Origin: Hyalella azteca
Taxonomy: Eukaryota > Arthropoda > Malacostraca > Amphipoda > Hyalellidae
DNA: 64,000 nt
Assembly: GCF_000764305.2 (NCBI RefSeq)
Contig: NW_025938130.1
Location: forward strand, 92,314-156,313
Reading direction: 5' to 3'
Below are positions 46,401 through 54,614 of the stretch, piece after piece. Under the pieces are notes generated by a model, which had not been told where the DNA came from, did no database searches, and saw only the letters and a program-made list of their open reading frames with translations. Made by a program: the position numbers and the translations under genes. Numbering within the stretch: position 1 is the first letter of the stretch; each line of letters starts with the position of its first letter.

Positions 46401-49400
46401 ATGTATTGCAGTTATATGTGCTCTCGGCGGAGCTACGACTACGGCATCGCGGCACAACTTGGATTCGAAGCCGTGATGGAAGATACGAACGTCGTCCCTG
46501 GGGGCGACATGAACGAGACGTGTTCCAGTCTCGTCTTTCAAGACGGTATCGATAGCATCGTCACTGAGGTTTGCACGCAATCTCTGACATCTTGTTGTAG
46601 CGATGTTGTTGTATTTGTTGTTGTTATGCCCATCCTGTTAGTAGCGGCTAGGAAGAGGGGTAATAGGTCAGTTTTTCAGCTCACGAGTACAATAATTATT
46701 ACATTACGCAAAACCCTGGACTAGCCAGACACTCGTTTATCAACGGCTGAGATAAATGGATGAACGGCTTTGACGGTCATGAGCTAAGCTTCACAAGAAA
46801 CTTGTTCTAGTTTGACTTGAACTCATGGCGCTGAGTGCGAGAGACTAACTCTCCCAACACTGCAGCGCATAATTTCTGGCTTCACTGGAGCCCTTCAGTC
46901 CAGTGTTATTTAGAAGGTTTTTGTATATGATTAGTAGCATGTTGTTAACCCAAGTTAACCCGAGTAGCCGTAAAACGCTTTATAACAGACCTACCTTGTG
47001 GTACAGAAACTGTTTCTCGAGACGCTCACTTATGGTAGAAGTGACTACCACTGGTATGGTAGCATCGCCCTCACTGTTATGCACGTTCGTTGCTATTGTG
47101 TAACTCAGAACTCACGTGTGGTGCAGGAATTCCAGATAGGCATTTTTCGACCAAATTAGACAATTTTAGCATTTTATCAATTGTCGTGGCAGGTAAAAAT
47201 CTATGTCGGCCGTTAATTCATTGTATTTTTTGAGGAATGAAAAGCCCGAAAATTTGTTGCGTTGTACTGCCAATCAAAAATCTACTAATGTGTATATTTG
47301 AACAGGTTTGGACCTGTATGTAAGTTGATAAGGGCGTTTTCTCTTGCCATCGTCTGACGACCTGGCTTGGTGTGCAGTGGTCTCTGGTGTGCGACCGTCT
47401 CGTGTGGTCGTCACACGCGGTTGCGGCTTCTCACGCCGGTCTCTGTTTAGGGTCTCTGCTCTTCGGCTACATTCTGGACCGGTAAGCTACTAAAACAAAA
47501 TCATTGCAAAATATGATTGACCTAACCTATAGGGTAATGATGATAAAAATATGTATGTTAGACATCTAGAATTATAATTTTCGTGAGTGATGGTACCGAC
47601 ACAAATTTATAATGGTTAATCATTGCTAGTTTTTAGAGAAACTTTTGTAACTCTGTAACGTAATATTCTTTCACACGTTGACTACGATTGCTTCATCTTG
47701 TACAATTATTTAATTTTTTGTACTTTTTTTTAAGCAGGGTTGCCAGACGGTCATTTTTTCCGGACAAATTCCGTGATTTAGTTTTTCTCAATTGCGTTGG
47801 CAGGCTAAAATTTATGATAGGGGTATTTCCTAATTAAATTTTAAATATTCCAAAAAGAAAATAAATGGAATTTTTATAGCGGAACCTACAAATAAACTAG
47901 TATACATTGAATTATCGGCCTTTTTTGTTCTCGGATTTGGCCGATTTTAGGCAACCTGAATTATGTACCACTACCTCCTGGAGAAATACATTTCGTGGTA
48001 CACATATGTACCAATACGTAGTCAACGTGTTAAGAAAGATGGGCGTGCATTTTAGATTAGAGTAAATTAGGTTGTGTTTATTAATAATATTCTATTCAAG
48101 TTGCCACCTTAAGTTGGTGTTTCGTCTACCCTTCCGGGCTAATGACCAAACTTCTCGATCACATGGTTCAGAGTGTACTACACACGTGCAGAGTGTACTA
48201 CACATCAGAGTGTACTAACACATCAAAGTGTACTACATATGTGCAGAGTAGGTCGCCGCATCGGCTTGATGGTCGCCATCACGATGTTCGTGCCGTGTGG
48301 TCTGGCCGTGGCAGCGGCAGTTAACATCCACATGTACATCGTCTTCAGAATTCTCGTCACGATGTTCGGCATGGGGATGTACCTCGGCGGTTTCGTATTG
48401 TGTAAGATGTCAATTCATTTTCGTGCTTTAATCATAATGATTCATAAAGTAATAACGTATTTGAACTTCACGATTTCACTTTACTTGTGTCCATCGAAAC
48501 ACTCATTTTCTTTTACAGTAATGGGTTAGCGGCCTTGAAAGTTTTACAATGCAAATGACACATAAGAAACTCTTACTGCCGCAGTGATTTGCAATACCAA
48601 ATACACAGGAAACCTTGTCCTGAATAGGCACGGAGGTGGCCATTAATAAGTATATGGGAACATTGTAATAAATTTTTTTCCCGGTGATCGCCCCCTGGCC
48701 GCGGACCTGCTGCAGCCATGGAGCTGTGCACCCCGAGGCAGCGCTCCCTCGTGAGCTCTTACTTCGTGGTGCCCTGGGCCGTGGGCTACATGGCCACCTC
48801 AGCCATCGCTTACACCGTCACCTCCTGGCGCTACCTACAGGTCGCTCTCACCGTCCCCGCCATCGCCCTGTATTGTAATTTGTGGTGAGGCTGACGTCCG
48901 GGCTGTAGTTGAAGCTGACGTTGGAGGTTACTATTGTTTCTTTGCGTAGTCTTTTGTCTGGGAAGGCAGCTTTACATCTTTGAGCAATTTCACATGTCAA
49001 TATCTCTAACAACCTCACATTTTAAAAATCATCCCGCTTCCTATTTGAACCTTAGCATCAGGACAAGGGTTTACGTTCTTTTCACAATAAACCGAAACCT
49101 AACTGGCAAAGGAGGTTCCCTTCGTTAAGTATCAACCGTGATGTCATTAGTTATTAGAGCTTCGTTGCACTTACAAACTGTCATTCCCACCAACGCAATA
49201 CAGCGTTACAACTGAAGCTACAAAGCCATTCTCAGTCGTCATAACTTTTGTAATACTTGGTTATAATTTGTTCGAGCGCAGGTTTTCGCTTCAGAACGAG
49301 ATATTCGAGAGTAGTTCTGGGTTTGTAAGCGTTGGTCTTCGCCTTTCATACCATAACTGTGTTGTTCTTTGTCGGTGGGCTCATTTGTGAGTACAACCTT

Positions 49401-52400
49401 CTAACTTCTGACGTAATGCTGTAAAATAGAGCGTGGTTATTTTACTGTTGCTCAACTATTTGACTGCACGCACAATCATTTATGAGCATAACTTGTTTAC
49501 TTAGTGTTCAGCCTTATTTTTACCGGTGAGGGTAAATCTTTGACTGTCATCTTAAACCTCGGACTGTGGGAGTGTCTTTTCGACAGTGTTCGTGACGTCG
49601 CTGATGGTACCAATTTAAGTCTAAGAAATAATTTGGAATTAGTTAGTTTTTTACCCCATCTTTTCTGTTCAGCTTGGTGCCTGAAAGTCCAAGATGGTTG
49701 ATTCGCAAGGGGCGATATGAAGAAGCGTTGTCTATTTTGACGAAGATGGCGCTGAGGAACAAACGGAAGATGCCTTCCGACGACGACATGTCGGCCGCTC
49801 TGAGAAGAATCTGCCCTCGGGTCAGAGAATGGGAACGGCTAATTATATTTTGAAATTAATAAAGCGTGATGCGTTTCCTTTCTTTTTTGAAAGGCATCAT
49901 CAGATCATGTTCCTTATGCCCTATTGAAAGGACTTTAAATATTTTCAGGTCGAACCACCAAAAAAAATTGTTGCAAATCTTTCACTCATAATCGTCTTGT
50001 CTAAACGATAGAATTGCAGAACTTTCTGAATTGTTCGTCGAGCTTAGAAGATTAAATACAGTGTATCCCAGTGGTGGAATTTACCTGGTTACGAATGAAT
50101 GTAGTACTCTTTTTACCAAGATTGCCAAATTTTCAATACCGTAATACAGTGGTGTCAACTTTTATTAGACGGGGATCGAATCCAGACTCGTTGCTCCAAT
50201 AATGTTGATCGTAACCACTCGGCCACCGTGACTTTAATTACCAAGTTCAAGGATTCCATTATTTATTTAAAGTTAAATAAATGAAGAATTTTCATGATGG
50301 TTCTGTTTTCCTCTCAGAAAGTCAATAACGTGCAGTGGTCAGCAGTGTCGTGGCTGCGTACATGGATTTATCCTCAGCTGCAGTGGAAGACTCCCGTAGT
50401 TTTCTTCTGCTGGTTCTCCGTGTCCATGGTTTACTACGGCCTGTCGCAGGGTTCCGCTAATTTGGGGTACGAAATTTTGTAACGGGATGGTTAACGCGGA
50501 GTTCTAACTCTTTACTAATTCTTGAGACGAGCCCTAAATTTTAATCTCTTCAATATTTGATGGTTAATTTATGTCACAGTTAGTTCTTTTACCTAAACGG
50601 AGTATATTACCGAGTCAAGGAAGTTCGAGTTCGTATGATGATAGGTCAGGGGATTCCTCTTGGAAATCATTGGTATCGGAGTTCATGTTTGACTTGAGTT
50701 GAGTATTCTAGCAATTTGAGTTTCAAAGTTCATGTTTAGTTGTCTCATCAAATGAGTCAATTAACTCATTTGATGACACATGCGTGCCGCGAACATAACG
50801 CGGGAGTTTGTCGACATTCGCGTGTCGTGAACATAACCCTGGTATTATTGTTCCTTATCGTCTTGTCCACACAGAGTGAACGAATACCAGTTCATCTTCG
50901 TGGGAGGGGCGCTGGAAGTGGCGGCGTACCTCGTCATCTACCCTGGCGTGACGATGCTGGGGCGCCGCGTCTTCCTGGCGCTCACTTACGCCGTCGCCGC
51001 CGTCAGTATCGGCGGCGTCATGGGCATGATGATGACGGGCTTTGATGGTAGGTACTGGTGCTGTTCGGTGGTTGATGGATTGCTAATGATGTAAGACGAT
51101 ATTTGGTGGATTGTGATAGTAATTTGTAGGTATTTACTGCCTCGTATGTTGCACTGTTTGGGCTAAGGTTGAGGTCGGGTTCACGCCACACTGCCGGGCG
51201 CGAGCCCTTGGACATTGGACACCTTGGGACACACACCTTGGGCCCAGCAGTGTGGCCCAAGGCATTGGACTGGACCAGTCACGGTCCAGAAAGCTTCTAT
51301 AAAAATGCATTAAAAATATTGGGCTTGACCGTGACAGGCATATTCCTGGCAATATCTTGTGAATCCCGACTTTATGGTGCCAAATATCGCACTGCTCGGA
51401 ATTACCCATTTCGGTAATGCGCTTTTCGACATTGCACTGTTCGGTATTATGCTGTTCAATATAACGCATTTCGTCAACAGGTGGCAACGGAGGCCTGCTG
51501 TTCCTCTCGTACTCAGGGAAGTTCATGATCACGGCAGCGTTCCATGTGCTCTACGTCATCACCGGCGAGCTCTTCCCTACCGAACTGCGCTCCCTCATCA
51601 TCGGGGAGGCCAGCGTCTGCGCCAGGATCGGCAGCATCATGTCGCCCTACATCAACATACTAGTGGTGAGTGCATCATGTCGCCCTACATCAACATCCTC
51701 GTGGTGAGTGCATCATGTCGCCCTACATCAACATCCTCGTGGTGAGTGCATCATGTCGCCCTACATCAACATCCTCGTGGTGAGTGCATCATGTAGCCCT
51801 ACATCAACATTCTCGTAGTCAGTGCATCATGTCGCCCTACATCAACATCCTCGTGGTGAGTGCATCATGTTGCCCTAAATCAACATCCTCGTGATGGTTG
51901 TTCTAGGTTGTTGCTACTCCGTCGTTTGCATAGCCACCACATCGTTGTGCCAGTCAACATCAGGCTTCCGCGTATACGTTCATACGTTATATTATCCTGT
52001 AAAATTGTAGCCATAAATTGATATCAGTGCGTTTATTTATCATTTGAGTGTTATTTCAAAGAATAAATTATCATGTGCGGCCAGGGTGGTTCTTGCCAGA
52101 TTCGTGGACCTTTCTGGTCAGCACATTACTGAGAGAGCGTTTACCCTTTTAAAGTTTCCCGACAAAATGCTTCAATTTAGAGGTTCGCCGCAATAAATGG
52201 CGAGGAAAAAGATACAAGTTTTTCAATTAATTGCAGGGCTCGGAAGTAAGATGGGCACCGGCGGCATTTTTTGGCTCGTTTTCGATCGCGTCTGCTATCT
52301 TGGCCGCGTTCTTGCCTGAGACGCGAGGACTCGCGTTGGACGAAGAACTTAAAGCAACGAAGAATCAAGAAGCAAGAACCCCAGGCACCGGCAGTCAAGG

Positions 52401-52518
52401 CGACGAAGAACTCAAGACAAAGAAACAAGAAGAAGGAACCTTAGGTGCTGGCTATCAGGGCGGCAAGAACAACCCTTATTTTAGTGCTACTGATGACACT
52501 CTTGCAAGTCAGTTCTGA
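37446..52518 (+). CDS. SLC22-family organic ion transporter, 11 exons
   Basis: Major-facilitator membrane transporter for organic cations, anions or carnitine-type zwitterions; substrate not predictable. Exons: 37446-37617, 37993-38137, 46412-46568, 47378-47481, 48247-48401, 48716-48884, 49673-49820, 50318-50466, 50875-51047, 51481-51665, 52237-52518. All junctions are GT-AG and in phase, giving 612 residues (family about 550). Seen: TM1 near 45-65; a large extracellular loop with Cys and NWT/NFS/NET glycosylation sites; MFS signature ILDRVGRRIG near 190; the family hallmark PESPRWLI at 304; GKFMITAAF and ELFPTELR in the C-terminal half (470-494); LPETRG at 545. The start is the first Met of exon 1; a further 5' exon is possible. 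The N-terminus repeats GELDTL, the cytoplasmic tail repeats DEELK..QE..GxGxQG, and the C-terminus SQF fits a class I PDZ ligand. Ortholog class (OCT, OAT, OCTN) is open. Confidence 0.93.
38138..38215 (+). repeat. Duplicated donor of SLC22 exon 2
   Basis: The last bases of exon 2 (ACTTCTCCAGTCCTGACCCC then GCACAAAA|GTGAGT) recur 72 bp downstream as ATTTCTCCAGTCCGGACCCC then GCACAAAA|GTGTGT. The second donor is intact. Its use would add 24 codons in frame, but the frame meets TGA at once after the first donor. Confidence 0.85.
38264..38742 (-). mobile_element. LINE 3' end, copy 1
   Basis: Minus-strand remnant of a non-LTR element. The frame from about 38739 to 38452 contains IIFFSLRVTDMWISLPRNIV, DAPSMNAFKKGL and NKAMQEHMF, the usual C-terminal end of CR1/Jockey-type ORF2 (the NxFSxRVxxxWNSLPxxVVxAPS pattern). 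It is followed by a 3' UTR with AATCGGCAACAGGCC and a TTCTATTTTATTCTATTCTA tail. 5'-truncated. Confidence 0.75.
38743..38973 (-). mobile_element. LINE 3' end, copy 2, cut by an assembly gap
   Basis: Second copy of the same 3' end, ending in a (TATGT)n tail (plus-strand ATAACATAACATAAC at 38744-38768) right where copy 1 starts. Homology includes AGGAGCTAGGCATTTCAAAT and AATCGGCGACAGGCC. The 5' part is lost in the run of N. Confidence 0.7.
38974..39020. other. Assembly gap, 47 N
   Basis: Unknown bases inside intron 2 of the transporter gene, at the break point of LINE copy 2. The true gap length may differ. Confidence 1.
39021..39307. other. No feature recognised
   Basis: Sequence between the N gap and the copia remnant. 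It does not match the expected 5' part of the left LTR, so the element's left end was lost or replaced here. Confidence 0.4.
39308..39487 (+). repeat. Left LTR fragment of the copia element
   Basis: Matches 44012-44196: shared blocks include GTAGACTGCAT, TCTACTGCCAATCTTGCATC, AATCCCTC..TTCACATGAAG and GCACGCTTCAGAA. The homology starts abruptly at AACTAAC, so the 5' portion seen in the right LTR is missing here. Confidence 0.75.
39972..40211 (+). pseudogene. Copia gag fragment
   Basis: Longest intact piece of the element's polyprotein, 79 codons: IFNELAVIGDPVSENDRVLH, LASLPPSYDLLVTDLKT and ERLLYEEFKRN. This corresponds to the conserved UBN2/gag domain of copia elements. Upstream gag (SADPSVLYFLGDPVEP near 39810) lies in the same sense but is separated by stops. 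Confidence 0.8.
41445..41903 (+). repeat. Insertion inside the copia integrase, with 68-bp tandem repeat
   Basis: The integrase reading breaks after LQNSSCTRA (41436-41444, CGAGCTCTT) and resumes with RAFDAKTPLEAFLGE at 41904 (CGAGCTTTT). The intervening ~460 bp has no copia homology and is flanked by this near-identical 9-bp direct repeat. It contains two almost identical 68-bp units (CCGTGCACCACCAATTTTGT start, at 41455 and 41523). It looks like a secondary mobile insertion with a target-site duplication. Confidence 0.65.
43919..44196 (+). repeat. Right LTR of the copia element
   Basis: Starts at about TGTTAATAATTG after the RNase H end (MLTKAISNEK style, 43848-43870) and shares its downstream two-thirds with the left LTR. 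LTR identity looks low, consistent with an old insertion. The right boundary is uncertain because homology fades after GCATTACTT. Confidence 0.6.
44220..46075 (-). pseudogene. CR1/Jockey-type LINE reverse transcriptase remnant
   Basis: The best frame, 45813-44767, has the conserved RT blocks in order: LFKKGG, PVSLTSVVCKVTESVV, QHGFIAGRSCTSDLL, VYLDFAQAFNSVPHEWLL, SGVPPGSVLGPVLFVAFIND. The catalytic MYADDTKVYR lies just beyond in another frame (about 44794-44765), so a single-base indel has broken the enzyme. Degraded homology (DDLDRLVD, MWQLRFNAEKFKVIHLCKN) continues to about 44600, with weaker traces further. Upstream, EKDIAKNAKQNP and KLETKKEAYKRYF extend it to about 46075. A (GATC)n run at 45178-45196 expands RDRSIDRS inside the RT. 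Minus orientation in SLC22 intron 2. Confidence 0.9.
47674..48029 (+). mobile_element. MITE with CACGTTGACTACG TIRs and TTAA target, copy 1
   Basis: 356-bp non-autonomous element in SLC22 intron 4. Terminal inverted repeats CACGTTGACTACG / CGTAGTCAACGTG, flanked by TTCA on the left and TTAA on the right. The TTAA target and TIR pattern suggest the piggyBac superfamily. It shares its interior (ATTTTAGGCAACCTGAATTA, GGAATTTTTA, GACGGTCATTTTTTCCGG) with the inverted copy at 59272. Confidence 0.8.
48166..48246 (+). repeat. Tandem 3' splice-site-like repeats before SLC22 exon 5
   Basis: About four copies of a ~20-bp unit CAGAGTGTACTACACACGTG end in the authentic acceptor TATGTGCAG|AGTAGG at 48246/48247. 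Earlier copies carry ACGTGCAG|AGTGTA, an additional acceptor look-alike with the same first bases after AG. Only the last AG keeps the reading frame (RVGRR). Confidence 0.75.
50168..50232 (-). mobile_element. tRNA-like SINE head in SLC22 intron 7
   Basis: Minus-strand GTCACGGTGGCCGAGTGGTT through GGATTCGATCCCCGTC. A-box TGGCCGAGTGG and B-box GATTCGATCC are in place, most like a Ser/Leu-type tRNA. The 3' acceptor strand does not pair with GTCACGG and the body is short (65 nt), so it is a tRNA-derived SINE head or pseudogene, not a functional tRNA. Confidence 0.65.
51636..51900 (+). repeat. 38-bp minisatellite covering the SLC22 exon 10 donor
   Basis: The end of exon 10 plus its donor (ATCATGTCGCCCTACATCAA, CATCCTCGTG|GTGAGTGC) is repeated about six more times at exactly 38 bp. 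The functional exon ends at 51665. Later donors fall every 38 bp (51703, 51741, 51779, 51817, 51855), most still reading GTG|GTGAGT. Since 38 is not a multiple of three and the first extension hits TGA after 13 codons, use of any later donor would truncate the protein. Confidence 0.95.
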
Positions 52519-52720
52519 ACAAACCCTTTAAAAAGTTTTTAATAGATTCAAGTAGATATTAGTTTATATATAAGTTATCAATCTCAAGATAATATTTTAT
52601 GGTATTTTTGACTCCAAAATGGTTTATCTAGATAACAATAGCGAACTATCGGTGAACCCGTATTACATTCTAATAGAAGGGAAAATTAAAGTAATGTGCT
52701 TCACTTCGCAATGATTTGGT

Positions 52721-52726
52721 AATAAA
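52721..52726 (+). terminator. Poly(A) signal AATAAA for the SLC22-like gene
   Basis: First canonical AATAAA after the stop, 203 bases downstream. An ATTAAA variant occurs earlier at about 52684. Either could be used. Confidence 0.45.
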
Positions 52727-54614
52727 GTAAACATCACAAAGATTGGAGCAGTAAGTTGGAGATTCGACACGCGCAGCTAGTTGTGAAAATTCAGGTCGAA
52801 ATCGGCTGGTTGATGAAAATATGCCTGATATGAACGACGCCAACACCACTATTATCATTATATTATTATCTAATGCGCACTGTGGCGCAAGAAATAACCT
52901 CATATTATGTATTGTCTTCGTTGGATTAGAAAATGATATCTGTACTCTTTTCACGAGCCTACGTACTTCTCAATTGCAATGATTTATTGTAATTGTTGAA
53001 AATGATCATTTGCTTTACTGGCCATAGTGATGCCAACAAGGGCTCTGTAGAAGAAGAAAACACGAGAAGGCATTCAATTTAATACGTTCTTGCTAGGGGA
53101 CTGGAGGAAGGAAAATATCACAGTCTATGGCAAATGATTTGACACTCTCAAGATATAACAAGCAAATTGTTCATCACTTGGATATCAAGCAGTTTTAACC
53201 TGTCGATTATGCGAACAGATGAGAAACTTTCACTACACTAAGAACTTATTTCTAAACCTGATAACTTCCAGAAACGGTCACCAAGATAACTATGTATTTT
53301 CCATTCAGGACTACTAAACAGTCAGCGAACGGTATGGAACTTCATAACGAAGATACTACAACGATAATTAAGTCAAGTCGAGAGACTACAACGATAATGA
53401 GAAAGAAAATACAAAAAAGAGAATTAAAAAAAAATTCAGGTCCATGAGCAAACGCGTCAATTCAAGAACTTTTTTTCTTGGAATGTTTACGTCCACAAAC
53501 TGAGACGTAGGCAGTTCTATGCAGGTTATAATGTATATAGTTTATATAGATGAACCAGGAAGCATGGTAGGTAACCGCAGTTTATAATGGACTAATAGCC
53601 TGCCAGCGTGGCATCCATTAAGCAAACTCGCACCGTAAGTAGAATAAATGACACTAATGAGTTGGAAGGTCTAAATTATTCCAAATCAAAGCTCGTTAAT
53701 CACCCACACGAGGCGAAAGATCGTTTGTGGCCAGGCCAGTGAAGAACGAAGGAGCAAGACAGAAGTCGCGTTAGCATTTCAAATAATAAGAATGGAAAGT
53801 AGCAATAGAAAATAAGACGCTCCTAGAGATGAAGATGAAGACAGAGAAAGGAAATGTAAGAAATCCTGCCTAAATGCAGCTTGTTCCTACAACCGAGATC
53901 CGGTGCCAGACATCGAGAGCTAGTAGAACGAAGCCATAACAGAGATAGTAGACATAATCAAACACGACATTTGATATAAAATATGCTTATTAGCAACCGG
54001 AATCTATAACAATGGAATGAAAGTATAACATCAACAGGATAGCAACTCTTAAGACCGATTATCTTATGTACAATGATCTAAACGACACAAATTATTGCAC
54101 TAGATAACATTATTGCGAGTATAACAAGTTTCCTTATCGATTCTAAATTGAATGTTTGAATTTAATGACTAAGTTCTCTCAACACAGTTTATCTTTAGTA
54201 GATAAGAAAACTTGCAGCGCAATTTCTTTTACTTTAATATTTTATGGACATAAGATTTTCTGCGCACTGGTCCGGTTTCTTTCAGTGAATTTCGGATCTT
54301 GTAAAATGATACTCATGAGCGTATGAGCGTAAGCTATTTGTTCGTATCACAGTCTTCATTATAAGTAAAATTAATACATGCAGTCTAGCCACACAATTTT
54401 CAATTCATACAAGCGCAATGTCCTAGAATTACAGAATGAGAGGACTCTGGATTATTAAAATCATACGGATTATAAAAAAATTGATTTATAAAAAATACAA
54501 CAGTCCAATGGTTTTCACTTATTGTTGTCACTAATTAGTTGATAAATCCTTTAGATTAGAAAATTTTATGATTTAAAAGTTTTTAATCGTCTTAAGAAAC
54601 AGCCTCTCAGGGGT
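52727..54614. other. Intergenic region between convergent genes
   Basis: About 1.9 kb with no exon or element I can support. The SLC22-like and SDF4-like transcripts face each other across it. Confidence 0.5.

Noticed and set aside
46903..47103. Extra exon in SLC22 intron 3
   Set aside because: Exons 3 and 4 join in phase 0 directly into TE|WSLVCDR, matching the family; an inserted exon would disrupt it.
50168..50232. Functional tRNA gene
   Set aside because: The boxes are good but the acceptor stem does not pair and the molecule is short; treated as a SINE head.
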